DNA of 64,000 nt from Mastigamoeba balamuthi (GCA_902651635.1 CACRSC010001920.1:200133-264132), one strand, 5' to 3'. Shown: positions 42,126 to 54,017, numbered from the stretch's first letter. Notes: a model not told the origin generated them from the sequence alone. Made by a program: numbers and translations.

Positions 42126-43882
42126 ATGCTCGACAGACTCGACCAGCTGCGGGTGGGCGCCGCTTCTTCCCTCTTTTCCGAACCTGAACACTGAACCCGG
42201 AAGATCATCAGCAAATGGTTCCATACGAGGCCATAACGTCCGTGGCCTCAGAAATCGAGAAGGGCAAAGGCAAGAAGCTCGCACAGAGCGGCAACGACAA
42301 CAACCCCGAGATCGACGACGGAGACAGGTCCTTCATGACCGACTTCTTTCTCGTGCGTTCGCCTTCCATGCCTGCCAGTGTCAGGACCCTGCGAACTCGT
42401 CTGCTGTTGGCACGGACTCGCTTGACGGGGATGATCAGGAGGTCAGGGCGGTGAAGGAGGTGATGGGGATGATCCGCCACAACGCCGGGAAGCTGCAGGA
42501 GTTCGCTCAGGAGGCAGCGGTGAGCGTCGACAAGGAGGATGTGCCTGGTGAGTTCGCTCACTTCAATGAGGCCTTTCCATCGTCGGATGACAGAACACGC
42601 ACACGCACTCCCCTCCCCTCAGGGGGAAGAGAGCGCAGTGCCCTCTGACCGCGGGGGGTGCGTCTGGCGGAGTGCAGGGCGGAGCCAGGAGATGCAGGAG
42701 CTCATCTCGACATCGAACAACCTGGCGGGGCAGGTGCGCCAGCGCCTCGAGGGCATGAAGAAGGGCAACCAGCAGTACCAGTTCTCCAAGGACGCCACCC
42801 CCACTGAGATCCGGTCTGGCTCTACCCCCGCCCCTCGCGTGCACACGTGCACACGCGGGCACGCGGCAGGCATGCGCTTGGTTGCTGACGGGGGCTGGGG
42901 GGCACTGCTGTGGGGGGCGAGCGCAGCATCCGGTCGAACATGCACAACACGCTGGTCACCAAGTTCATGGAGCTCATGAAGGAGTACAACCAGGCCCAGA
43001 CCGAGTACCAGAGGTCCGCCACCGAGAAGCTCTCGCGCCAGTGCAAGATCGGTGCGCCCCCTTCTGTGCCTGCCTCATACCCCCACCGGAGGTGGGGTGG
43101 GGCGCGTGTTTTCAGAGCTGCACGGAAATCAAGGGGTCTGACACTTGAACTCCGCGGAACGACAACCGCTGCAGTCAAGCCCGACATGACAGAGGAGGAG
43201 GTCAAGGACGTGATCGATTCCGGCAACACGCAGATCTTCACGGATGCCATCCGCGGTGCGCCTCTGCAGGTTTCATTCCGGGATTCGGGGAGACGAGGGG
43301 CTGGTTATTCGTTTGCGGAAACGGGAAATTGACACCCACTGCGTGAACCGCAGACATGGGCCTGCACGCAGCGGCGAAGCAGGCGCTGAGCTGCATCGAG
43401 AACAAGCACTCGGACATTGTTCGCCTCAACCAGTCCATCCAGGAGCTCCACCAGCTCTTCGTGCGTTGCCTCACGTCACATGCATCCCTGTCGCCGACAA
43501 CTGCGTGCTGCACCGCCCTGTGCGCGCTGTGTGCGTTGTGTGGTGTGTTGTGTCCGATGACCAGCTGGACATGTCGACGCTGGTGCAGTGCCAGGGAGAG
43601 ATGGTCGACCAGATCGAGTACAACTGCTCCAAGGCCGACGAGTTCATGGTCGACGCGGTCAACGAGCTCCGCAAGACCGGCAAGCTGCAGCGCGGCAACC
43701 GCAAGGTGCGTCGAAACCGACCCGGGTCTCGGCTGCGGTGGGTTGAAACTTCCTGACTCCACGCATTCCCTCAACAGAAAATGTGCTGCATTCTGATCTT
43801 CGCGACGATTGTGCTGATCATCATCATCGCACCGATCCTGGGCGGTGTCCTGGGCACGAGAAAAAAAGTGAGGCGGTGGTGA
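42126..43882 (+). CDS. Syntaxin, plasma-membrane-type Qa-SNARE (copy B)
   Basis: Exons 42126-42152, 42212-42352, 42439-42547, 42678-42813, 42927-43051, 43175-43255, 43354-43460, 43565-43705 and 43778-43882, all with GT-AG introns. Exon 2 differs strongly from copy A (VPYEAITSVASEIEKGKGKK instead of the EEAPADDFD segment). Exons 4-9 and even their introns are nearly identical to A. The zero-layer Gln and the membrane anchor are intact. One extra A in the final A run shifts the end to RKKVRRW before the stop at 43882, where A has RKK. The divergent N-terminal segment may change regulator (Munc18-type) or partner binding. Confidence 0.85.
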
Positions 43883-44395
43883 GTGGGCTGCGGCGCAGCT
43901 GCTACTATCGTCATGTCAACGAATGTGACGACGTTTGTTTCCCTTTGCGTGCATACCGCTCACACCCCCCCGTTGTTTCCCCTTTGCTTTGGGTTGCGGA
44001 GGTCCAGGATCGCGGTCGCGGGGTGGCGAGCCTGGATGCCCCCCCCCCCTCCCTCCATACGTCGCTACGCAGTCCGTGAGCCAGTCGGCGGCACCCCTAT
44101 GCCGCCTCCCTGTGTATGCCGCTCTCGAGGAGGTCGCGTGCGGGGCGGTGGCCTGCTCCCTTCTTTGTAATAGGTGGTCGACCCTTCTGAAGCTCTGCGG
44201 GGCATCACCAGATCAAGAATTTAAGATAATGTTGAAGGACTCGGGCGATGGCGGATCGTGGACCCATCGGAGTGCCCAGAAAGGAGATTTGCCCCATTCA
44301 GACCATCGAATTTGTCCCGTATCGCACGTTCAGTTCGCATTCTGAATCGCAGAGAAACGCTCAGACCGCTCGTACCGCATCGGCGCCTCTGGGCA
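43883..44395. repeat. Downstream segment duplicated at 46337-47032
   Basis: The stretch from the syntaxin stop to the receptor gene start recurs in the same orientation at 46337-47032 with more divergence (indels, substitutions of ~10-15%). It contains an oligo-C run and a conserved gcatcacca patch but no recognised gene. Confidence 0.7.
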
Positions 44396-44874
44396 TGAAG
44401 CTGCTCCTCCTCCTCTTGGTGGTATGATCGAGCACGCGTGCCCCTCCTCCCCTTTCCGAGTGCCCGCGGGCCCACCGCCGCCAATGCAATGCAGGGCGCC
44501 CTGGCGAGCCCGTACAACTGGTCCTACATGCCGTGCACGCTGCTGCTGCACAACGCAACGCACCCTCCTCCCGGCACGCTCGTTGTCGGCGTCCTGCACA
44601 CGGGAAAGACAGCTGCCAACCTCGAGGCGCGCAGGGCAGCACGGGCGCCGCCGTCTCCAGCCATCCCCTCTTACACCGCCCGCTACCCACTCCCGCAGAT
44701 CGTCATGTCCGTGTGCCTGGCCCTCACGGAAGCCTCCGAGGCGCGCGCGTTCGGTTCCTACAACGTCTCTATCGTCCTCTTCGATGACCTGGGCCTCAAC
44801 GTGAGCCCAGAGCTCACCGCCCAATTTCGTGACACCTAGGGGGCAGGGGCGTGCGAAGTCAGGGCGTACTTCAC
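44396..44874 (+). pseudogene. 5' fragment of the receptor kinase-cyclase gene, cut at an N
   Basis: Nearly identical to 47033-47517: signal-peptide exon (MKLLLLLLVV), then the first ligand-binding-domain exons (SYMPCTLLLHNATHPPPGTL-like segment and IVMSVCLALTEASEARAFG). It stops abruptly at the N at 44875 with no downstream exons. This is either a truncated duplicate or, more likely, a contig end that overlaps the complete gene. Confidence 0.7.
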
Positions 44875-44875
44875 N
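44875..44875. other. Single-N joint
   Basis: Left of it the sequence is inside the receptor gene 5' part; right of it the syntaxin B upstream sequence (ggggtttgttttgtaagg) starts anew. It behaves as a scaffold joint of unknown true gap. Confidence 0.75.
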
Positions 44876-45659
44876 GGGGGTTTGTTTTGTAAGGAAACCG
44901 GAAATGCTCGACAGACTCGACCAGCTGCGGGTGGGCGCCGCTTCTCCCCTCTTTTCCGAACACACTAATCCCGGAAGATCAACAGCGAATGGTGCCATAC
45001 GAGGCGGCCTCAGACATCGAGAAGGGCAAAGGCAAGAAGCTCGCACAGAGCGGCAACGACAACAACCCCGAGATCGACGACGGAGACAGGTCCTTCATGA
45101 CCGACTTCTTTCTCGTGCGTTCGCCTTCCATGCCTGCCAGTGTCAGGACCCTGCGAACTCGTCTGCTGTTGGCACGGACTCGCTTGACGGGGATGATCAG
45201 GAGGTCAGGGCGGTGAAGGAGGTGATGGGGATGATCCGCCACAACGCCGGGAAGCTGCAGGAGTTCGCTCAGGAGGCAGCGGTGAGCGTCGACAAGGAGG
45301 ATGTGCCTGGTGAGTTCGCTCACTTCAATGAGGCCTTTCCATCGTCGGATGACAGAACACGCACACGCACTCCCCTCCCCTCAGGGGGAAGAGAGCGCAG
45401 TGCCCTCTGACCGCGGGGGGTGCGTCTGGCGGAGTGCAGGGCGGAGCCAGGAGATGCAGGAGCTCATCTCGACATCGAACAACCTGGCGGGGCAGGTGCG
45501 CCAGCGCCTCGAGGGCATGAAGAAGGGCAACCAGCAGTACCAGTTCTCCAAGGACGCCACCCCCACTGAGATCCGGTCTGGCTCTACCCCCGCCCCTCGC
45601 GTGCACACGTGCACACGCGGGCACGCGGCAGGCATGCGCTTGGTTGCTGACGGGGGCTG
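44876..45659 (+). pseudogene. Partial syntaxin copy (exons 1-4), bounded by Ns
   Basis: Starts at 44904 with the same MLDRLDQLR exon and continues through exons 2-4 of copy B. It has a small deletion in exon 2 (AITSV is missing, and AAS follows VPYE) and a few substitutions upstream. It ends inside the intron after exon 4, at the N at 45660. Whether it is a real truncated gene or an isolated haplotype contig cannot be told from the window. Confidence 0.6.
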
Positions 45660-45660
45660 N
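45660..45660. other. Single-N joint
   Basis: Sequence jumps from a syntaxin intron back to the syntaxin upstream region (tggggtttgttttgtaag). It is the same kind of joint as at 44875. Confidence 0.75.
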
Positions 45661-45695
45661 TGGGGTTTGTTTTGTAAGGAAACCGGAAGCCGCAA

Positions 45696-46336
45696 ATGCT
45701 CGACAGACTCGACCAGCTGCGGGTGGGCGCCGCTTCTTCCCTCTTTTCCGAACCTGAACACTGAACCCGGAAGATCATCAGCAAATGGTTCCATACGAGG
45801 CCATAACGTCCGTGGCCTCAGAAATCGAGAAGGGCAAAGGCAAGAAGCTCGCACAGAGCGGCAACGACAACAACCCCGAGATCGACGACGGAGACAGGTC
45901 CTTCATGACCGACTTCTTTCTCGTGCGTTCGCCTTCCAGCCCTGCGTGCCAGTGTCAGGACCCTGCGAACTCGTCTGCTGTTGGCACGGACTCGCTTGAC
46001 GGGGATGATCAGGAGGTCAGGGCGGTGAAGGTGGTGATGGGGATGATCCGCCACAACGCCGGGAAGCTGCAGGAGTACGCCCAGGAGGCAGCGGTGAGCG
46101 TCGACGAGTTCATGGTCGACGCGGTCAACGAGCTCCGCAAGACCGGCAAGCTGCAGCGCGGCAACCGCAAGGTGCGTCGAAACCGACCCGGGTCTCGGCT
46201 GCGGCGGTTTAAAACACCCTGACTCCACGCATTCCCTCAACAGAAAATGTGCTGCATTCTGATCTTCGCGACGATTGTGCTGATCATCATCATCGCACCG
46301 ATCCTGGGCGGTGTCCTGGGCACGGGAAAAAAGTGA
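45696..46336 (+). pseudogene. Internally deleted syntaxin copy, exon 3 fused to exon 8
   Basis: ATG at 45696; exons 1-3 as in copy B. Within exon 3 the sequence passes directly from SVD into EFMVDAVNELRKTGKLQ, which belongs to exon 8, followed by the normal last intron and anchor exon (stop at 46334-46336). The jump occurs at a shared gtcgac/gcc-gacgag word and keeps the frame, so a ~140-residue anchored protein could be made. It would lack Hb, Hc and most of the SNARE helix, including the zero layer, so it cannot work as a Qa-SNARE. Some substitutions (KEVMG to KVVMG) are also unique to it. Confidence 0.7.
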
Positions 46337-47032
46337 GGCGGTGGTGAGTGGGCTGCGGCGCAGCTGCTACTATCGTCATGTCAACTAATGTGACGACGTT
46401 TGTCTCTGCGTGCATACCCCCACGCCCCCGTTGCATTCGCGTTGTCTGCCCCTTGTATGGTTCTCTCTCTCTCCCCCCGTATGCACACCACTACGAGTTG
46501 TCGGCCAGCTGCACCTCCTAGGCCATCTTTCGAAGATGTGGGTCTGCTCCCATGGATTACTGGCGTGATCACGCGGCTTGCTCCTGCCTAGTGTCTTATG
46601 CCCGAGGTCACCACAGTGGGTTGCTGTGGCCCAGGCTCGCGCTCTCGGGGTGGCGAGCCCGGATGCCCCCCCCCCCCCATTCGCCACTGTGAAGTCCGTG
46701 AGCCAGTCGGCGGTATGCCCCTATGCCGCCCCCTCTCGGACCCCTCCCTGTGCATGCCTCTTGTGCATGCGGGGCGGTGGCAAGCACCCTTATTTCTAAT
46801 CGGTGGTCGACCTCTGCTGAAGCCCTGCGGGGGGGGCATCACCAGATTAAGAGCGATTGGGATCATGTAGAAGGCGGGTGATGGCGGGTCGCCAACTCAT
46901 CGCAGTGCCCAGAAAAAAAAGGAGAAATGCCCAATTCAGACCATCGAATTTGTCCCGTATCGCAAGTTCAGTTCGCATTCTGAATCGCAGAGAAACGCTC
47001 AGACCGCTCGCACCGCATCGGCGCCTCTGGGC
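46337..47032. other. Upstream region of the receptor gene
   Basis: Counterpart of 43883-44395 with an extra ~180 bases (46440-46620) not found in the other copy. No gene or clear TATA box. A C run lies at about 46669-46678. Confidence 0.4.
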
Positions 47033-50000
47033 ATGAAGCTGCTCCTCCTCCTCTTGGTGGTACGATCGAGCACGCCGTGCCCCCTCCTCCCCTCTCCCAG
47101 TGCCCGCGGGCCCACCGCCGCCAATGCAATGCAGGGCGCCCTGGCGAGCCCGTACAACTGGTCCTACATGCCCTGCACACTGCTGCTGCACAACGCAACG
47201 CACCCTCCTCCCGGCACGCTCGTCGTCGGCGTCCTGCACACGGGAAAGACCGCTGCCAACCTCGAGGCGCGCAGGGGCAGCACGGGCGCCGCCCTCTCCA
47301 GCCATCCCCTCTTACACCGCCCGCTACCCACTCCCGCAGATCGTCATGTCCGTGTGCCTGGCCCTCACGGAAGCCTCCGAGGCGCGCGCGTTCGGTTCCT
47401 ACAACGTCTCTATCGTCCTCTTCGATGACCTGGGCCTCGACGTGAGCCCAGAGCTCACCGCCCAATTTGGGACACCCCTGGGGGGCAGGGGCGTGCGAAG
47501 TCAGGGTGCACTTCACTCGAATTGAAGTTATCTCCCTGGCACTTGCTGCCACTCGATTTCCGCAGAGCCTCAAGCCTCGCGCACTGTGTTCGTTTGGCAG
47601 AGTTTGTCGCCAGTGGCAGCGGGGCTGTTCAGCAGAATACCAGTGGTGGCCGTCATCGGGGGGGACAGCAGCCGCGTCTCCATGGCTCTGCTCGACGGCA
47701 ACGCCACGCACCCGGGCCTCACCGCCAGCGGCATCCCCCTCATCTCGTCGCAGGCAATGAGCCCCCTGCTCAGCGACAGGGCCAAGTACCCGCGCTTCAT
47801 CCGCGTCTGCACGTCCACGGCCCTCACGGTGCGCCTCGCGACACACTGTGCCCGCCAGCGGCGCTGCTCACTGGGTCATGACCCCCCGCGCAGAGCCTGG
47901 CGATGGTCCAGATGTTCTCCAAGTACGGAATCACGAGGATCGCGGGCATCGGGAACAACGACAGCTACGGGCAGAGCGGCCTCCAGAAGCTCGTGACCTA
48001 CGCGGCCCGTGCGACGCCGCCGATCGATGTTCCAGCGACCATCTATTACCCGCCCACTATGACCGAGCCTGCTGCCTTTGGCAGCTACGTGAGCACCCAT
48101 CCCCGGCGCTGCCCCCTCGGAGAAACTGACCAGGGCCTGGGCTGTGCGGCGCAGTTGGAGCGGCTCACAGCCGCAGGGGCCGAGACGTTTGTGGTGTACT
48201 GCGCAACGATGACATGCGCGCCGCTGCTGGAGCAGGCGCGAGCCATGGGGATGCTACAGAAGCCCCACGCGTGGGTCCTGGGAAACGGCATCACCACGTA
48301 CCCCACACGCGCCGTCGTTGCGCAGTCGTACCCGAGTACGTAGTGAATTGATCGTTCGTGCCTTCCTGTTCTGCTTCCTGCGTCTCAGGTCGAGGCGGCC
48401 ACACTCCGCCCTCCCGCAGAGCTGGCCGAGGCCATCGCCAACAACACCATCATCATGGGCGTGTCGACGGCCGTGGAGAGAAACCTCGTGACGGAGAAGT
48501 TCAGTGCCGAGATGGCGCAATACATGAAAACTGACACAGTGATCAGCCCCTTCTACACGTACTTTGAGTACGACGCCGCCCTCGCATGGGTCCACGCCGT
48601 GAGGAAGATCGTGGCCGAGGGCGGCGACCCCTACAACAGGTCGCTGCTCTACTCCACGCTCCTGACCCTCGAGTACATGGGCGCCACGGGAGACATCTCG
48701 TTCGATGAGAACGGGGACCGCTTCGAGACGAACACCATCTTCGCGTGGGTCCCGGGCAGCGACAATCTTGCCGTCGTCGGCAACTGGACGATGAGCAACG
48801 GCGTCGTCATAGACCCGCACTATGTTCCGTGGTCGCGCGCGCCACCGGAAGCCGGCGGCCGCCGTTTCGTCGCGCATATCGTCGGTGGGGCTATCGGGGC
48901 CGGGGGCTTCCTGGCCTTCACGGGGGCTGTGGTTGGTGCACTCCTGTGGCACCAGCGACGTATACAGCGTGCACTGCTCCTCAAGGTACTATGAGTGCCC
49001 GTCCGCAATGTCTCTGCCACGGGCTCAACTCAGCGAGTGCAACAGATCGAGGCCGGCCAGCACTCGTGCTGTATTGACCCCGCGGAACTAGAGATGGAAA
49101 AGGAGCTGGGCCAGGGCAGCTACGGTGCTGTATACCAGTGCGTTGCCATACGATGCCCCTGGCGCTCTGACACTCCTGATGCGGCACCCGCAGAGCGCAG
49201 TGGAGGGGCACAGAGGTAGTGGCCAAGGTGATCCCTTTCAGCAAGAACGTGGACATTGACGAGGAGAAACTGCTGCAGGAGGTCACCATCATGAGGTCGC
49301 TCAGGCACCCCAGCTTGCTGCTGTTCATGTGCTACGCCAAGACCAACGAGGCCCTCACCATCGTCACCGAGTACATGCCCAGGGGCTCGCTGCTCGACGT
49401 GCTGTCGGACAGGGCCATGCCTCTCAGCACAGCCCTCAAGCTCAGAATCCTCGGCGACGTCGCCGCCGGGATGGCGTACCTGCACGGCAGCAGCCCACCC
49501 ATCATCCACCGTGACCTCAAGAGCTCCAACATCCTCGTGCGATGCCCGCGTTTCGCCCCCTCGCAGACCCGCCACACCCGTCGCGGTCTCAATTGAATTC
49601 CTCCGAAAGCTGTCCGAGAGCATGCAGGCCAAGGTGAGCGACTTTGGGCTGACGGTCATCGCGCACATGCACGGCAGCGCGGCAGCTCAGAGCGACGACA
49701 CGGTGCTGGGCAGCCTGCTGTGGTCTGCCCCCGAGATCCTCAGCAGCGGGGTGTTCTCGACCAAGAGCGACGTCTACGCGTTCGGCATCGTTCTGTGGGA
49801 GATGGTGACCCGCGAGCTGCCCTACGGGGACATGTGCCCCGTGCTGGCCAGCTCCTTTGCGGCAGAGATGAACAGCAGGCCCAAAGTGGGCCCCGAGTTC
49901 GAGAGCGTGCAACCCCTGCGCGAGCTGATGGAGAGGTGCTGGGACGCCTCCCCCGACGCTCGGCCTGAGTTCGCAGATATACTCGGGAGCCTTAACAAGG

Positions 50001-52085
50001 CCGCGGAGCTCCTCAAAGATCTCATCGTGCGTCGAGCCCACCAGACTCTGTTCCGCATCCTCTTAATGATATCACTAATCGTGGTTCCCATCATTTTTCT
50101 AGACTGCCGAAAATTGGCGCAACGTCTCGACACCCGCCCCGCAGGGCGCAATGGCTATCGTGTTCACAGGTTCATCTTCGTATTTCTATTCCTCATGAAC
50201 TGAAGGCTCCGAGGGTCATCATATATTTCCTATTGATCCACTTTGCGTCCTCGGTCTCCCCACAGACATCCAGCAGTCGACGGAGCTGTGGGAGTGGAAC
50301 GCTCAGCTGATGAAGGAGGCGCTGTACCAGCACCACTACGCCATCCGCGCCGCCCTGCGCCGCTACAAGGGCTATGAGGTCGAGACTCAAGGCGACGCCT
50401 TCATGATCACCTTCCAGGCCACCATCGACGCTCTGCGCTTCTGCGCCGACGCCCAACTCGCCCTCGTGAACCTCAGGTGGAACCCCGGCCTGCTCGAGTT
50501 CCCCACGTGCCGCTGCATCATGAACGGTGTGTGCACAGCCTCTCAGGGCGCAGGTCGCCATTCACTCAGCGCAGCGGAGCGATCTGTTCGTGCAGGCGAG
50601 ACAGTGCAGTTCAAAGGGCTGCGCGTGCGCATGGGCATCCACTACGGCGAGCCCGAGGTGCAGAGCTCGAACGCCGGCGTGGCTTCGACGGAGCGCACCA
50701 ATGGGGATCTCTGCGCGAGCGATGCGGGGAACAGCGCCGAAACCACTGTCGACTACATCGGCCCCTGCGTCATCAAGGCGATGCGTGTGGCGTCGGCTGC
50801 CAGTGGGGGGCAGATCGTGCTGAGCTCAGCGGCGGCGCAGGAGGTCGAGCGGGACCCCGAGGCGCTCTTGCAGTTGGGCAAGTTGCTCCGCGTCGGGGTC
50901 GTGCAGCTAAAGGGCTTCGCACAGTCGGAGGAGATCTTCGAGTTCGCTGTCGGAGGCCTTGAGCGACACTTCGAAGGAGTGCCCGCCAGCCCGGCCAGCA
51001 ATCTGCTGCACCCCACATCGGGCGATGCACATGACCTGTACGAGAGGTTTATGCGCAGTGAACTGCCGACGTGGGCCATCACGGCCAGAGATGTCGAGAC
51101 GACCAGAGAGGTCGCCGAGAGAGGCAACTTCGGCGTTGTCTTCAAGGGGTGCGACCTCTGGCTCCTCACACCCTCTCTCTCTCTACTCCCCTTCCTCTGG
51201 TCCTGTTCCTGAGGGCGTCGCAGCATGTGGAAGGGCCAGACGGTGGCGGTGAAGAAGTTCTTCCGGCAGAAGGTGGACTGCGTCACCGTGGCTGAGATCG
51301 AGCACCAGATCAAGGAGATAGCCCTCCTCTCGGACATACGCCACCCCAACATCGTTCTCTTCGTGCGCTGCCCATCCTAGGAAGAAATTAGTCCGCGGTC
51401 CTTTCCTCTGATGCGCCTCTTCGCCTTTAGCTGGGGGCGTGCACGGAGCCCCACAGCATGTTCATTGTGACCGAGTGGATGGACATGGGCAACCTGCTGC
51501 AGCTCATTGCCAGCAGCAGCCAGATTGACAGGCGCCATGGCGTTGCCATCCTAGTGTCAACGAGCAGTGCACTGACATACCTCCACCAGTGCGGTGTTGT
51601 GCACCGCGACCTCATGTCCTCCAACATCCTTGTTCGTCCCCCCCCCTGATTTCCTGAGCCACTGCCTCTGGCAGGCCCTCACCGATGACCATGCAGCTGA
51701 GCAAGAACATGGATGTCAAGGTGTCAGACTTCGGGTTGGCAGCTGTCAAGACAGCCAACAAGATCAGCACCCTCTGTGGCTCCGTCGCCTGGATGGCCCC
51801 TGAGGTTCTCAGTAGCTCCACCTACACTGAAGCCTCAGACGTGTACAGCTTCGGCATCATCATGAACGAGGTCCTGACGTGTGAGGTACCCTTCAAGGGC
51901 CTCAACAAGGTTGTTGTCTCCCGTCAGGTCCTGCAGGGAAGGAGGCCCGACATCCCTAGAAAGCTCGGGGCCTACACCAACGAGTACGTGGACCTGATGT
52001 GCAGATGCTGGGACCAGCAGTCCTCCCAGCGCCCGACATTCAAGACAATCTGTGCTGAGCTTACAGCCATGTGTGACCTTGTATA
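47033..52085 (+). CDS. Receptor: type-1 periplasmic-binding domain, TM, TKL kinase, nucleotide cyclase, TKL kinase
   Basis: Signal peptide exon 47033-47059 (MKLLLLLLV). The ectodomain at ~47130-48830 resembles ANF-receptor/amino-acid-binding folds (VAVIGGDSSRVSMALL, GIPLISSQAMSPLLSD, FSKYGITRIAGIGNNDSYG, DAALAWVHAVRKIV). One membrane span (GGAIGAGGFLAFTGAVVGAL) is near 48885-48945. Kinase 1 (49090-50020) has GQGSYGAVY, the Lys in VVAKVIPF, IHRDLKSSN, VSDFGL and SAPEIL. The class III cyclase (~50150-50960) has a metal Asp in VFTDIQQSTELWE (restored by splicing), VETQGDAFMITF and VRMGIHYGEP. Kinase 2 (51090-52085) has GNFGVVFKG, VAVKKFF, VHRDLMSSN, VSDFGL and WMAPEVL. Both kinases are TKL-like. 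In kinase 2 the catalytic-loop Lys is Met. This domain order is known from amoebozoan genomes; the ligand and the cyclic nucleotide are unknown. About 12 short introns. Confidence 0.85.
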
Positions 52086-52857
52086 AGGGACTGAGTGCAT
52101 TGTGAAAAGAAGGAAAATGTGAGATAGTAAGTACTTCACAAATCTCTTCACTGTGAATACAACTCTCCACTTTGGCCCAAGTCACTATCTCATAACCAAT
52201 TCGAAGAAGTCTCTATCTCAATAAGATCATGGGGAAAGAACTTCTCTTTTTGTCGTATTTCTACATCAAGTTAATGAGCACTTCTGTTCTTGCAACACTG
52301 CACGAATTGAATTATAATCAGATGCTTAAACGAGAATTCTCTTTTAACTTTTGAAGTGTATCGGAGATTTCCTTCTCTGACAGAATAAGTCGTCTTGCAC
52401 TCTGTTTCTGAAGTCTCTGATCACTATGTCAGAAAAGACAGAAAGTAATAAGAGAAAACGAACTTGATTCATATGGTCATTACCTGGTTCTCTGCAGCTT
52501 ATCTTGCGACTCTGAAGAGCTTCATTCTCAGGGGCTCTAGGAACAGATTGAGAAACTATTCTTTGCTTTCTCTGAATTGTTTGTTTTGAGTGTAAATACA
52601 TACCATGAAAACAAAACCTTATCTGGATTTTAATTGGGTCACAGGAATGCTCAGAAGCCACCAGAACGCCCTGAAAGTCCTTGATGGGTCCATCTTCAGA
52701 AACAGAGCAGTATCACATTATGAGGAGGGTATGGCTAAGACAAAAATCGTACTGTAGAAATCAATACACACTGTCTCGTATTTAAAAACATTTCACCTAT
52801 TGCAATATGCTTACCCGGAAAAACCTGATCATAGTACTCTCTGTATTATTATCCTTT
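52086..52857. other. AT-rich non-coding stretch
   Basis: Composition falls abruptly to well below that of the neighbours just after the receptor stop. Many stops occur in all frames. No gene, RNA or repeat was recognised. Confidence 0.5.
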
Positions 52858-54017
52858 TGCCTTAATAACTGCCATAGAGGGTTTACCCCAATTTTTCTTG
52901 ATTCTTAACCCTTAAATCGTGCTAATTTTGGGGTTGCACTTTTATTTTCTCAGCACAGCAACCCCATGGTTCTCACGTTTCCTGCTTAAAGCCCGCGCGT
53001 GCCCAGTGGTGCCAGACAAAATCGTTGACGAACTCGTTGCCCAAGCCTCTCATAAGAGGGACCGCCTCTGGGGGAAAGTAATGCCATGTGACTTCATTCA
53101 CACGTGTGTGTACATCGCCCTTTTCAAGGATATCACTGCCTCCTGTGTTGATGGGCTCCAACACGAACTTGCTTCAATGCTCAAGGTCAACCACAAGTCG
53201 ATCTTACACAACCAGTGCATCCTCCTCAAGGTATTCTACAACTGGGGCCATGCACGTCTGGCCACCAGCACATATCAGAACCACATAAAGTCATCCAAGG
53301 GAATCCCATGCCATGGAGGGATACCCCGTCCGACTCTCCTCCTTGACTCCTGTGACTTCAAGAAGTTGGGACACTGGCGTGTGCATCTCGTCCCTGTACC
53401 ACCCTCACCTTTCCCCCTCTACTTTCATCATTTCACCCAAAATTTGCACAATGCATAGAAGGCCGATGACTGGTCGTACAAGGAGATCACACCAGCATAC
53501 CGTTACTGGTTTGCCACAGACACTCAGGGCAAGGTCGTACACATTTGGGGGCCTGGTTTTCCCAAGGTGTATGATGGTCACTGGGTTTTAGACCACCAGC
53601 ACGAGTTTGAGATGGACTATCCAGGGGACGTTGTCTTCACTGATAACCACTTCAGCCTTGCCACGAAGGTCATCAAGCACCCCCAGTTCTTCTGCACAAT
53701 TGCTCGTCCTGCTGTGAAGCGTGGCTCTGACGTCCTTCCCGAATTGCCAGCACACAAGCGTCACCAGAACAAGGCATTTGCAGACATTCATGGATGGGTT
53801 GATAGCCCATTCAGCATGGTCAAGGGCAAGTAGAAATCACTGGGTTCTGCATGGCAGGACTCCGAGGAGCAGCACCAGTACCTCACTACATTCGCTTTCA
53901 CCCTTAACAATTTGTAAAAACGGGGGTTGCTGTGCAATAAATAAGAAGCAACCCGAACTTTTCTTCCATTGGTGGGGTTGGCCATGAAAAAAATTGGGAA
54001 TAACCCTTATTAAGGGC
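52858..54017 (+). mobile_element. DNA transposon with DDE transposase (PIF/Harbinger- or IS4/5-like)
   Basis: About 1.16 kb, bounded by imperfect terminal inverted repeats: agggtttaccccaattttt at 52878-52896 and its partner aaaaattgggaataaccct at 53989-54007 (15 of 19 matching). Both are flanked outside by a ttaataa/ttattaa word that could be a TTA/TAA-type target duplication plus repeat end. It lies inside the AT-rich island. The transposase is listed separately. Family assignment is tentative. Confidence 0.55.
52919..53920 (+). pseudogene. DDE-type transposase, inactivated
   Basis: The frame 52919-~53397 gives DKIVDELVAQASHKRDRLWG, TYQNHIKSSKG and the first catalytic Asp in TLLLDSCDFKKLG. 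A typical GT-AG intron (gtaccacc ... gcatag, ~53398-53458) leads to WSYKEITPAYRYWFATDTQG, the second Asp in GDVVFTDNHFS, and HGWVDSPFSMVKGK. A TAG at 53831-53833 stands where relatives have Trp; after it the frame continues KSLGSAWQDSEEQHQYLTTF with the usual helical end. No good ATG precedes the frame, so the 5' end is missing or in another exon. The third acidic residue would be the Asp of VDSPF (family: Glu). One nonsense change plus the uncertain start suggest a fairly young inactive copy. Confidence 0.55.

Noticed and set aside
44876-45659. Counting this as an additional functional syntaxin
   Set aside because: It lacks exons 5-9 and is bounded by N joints; it is treated as partial and possibly an assembly artefact.
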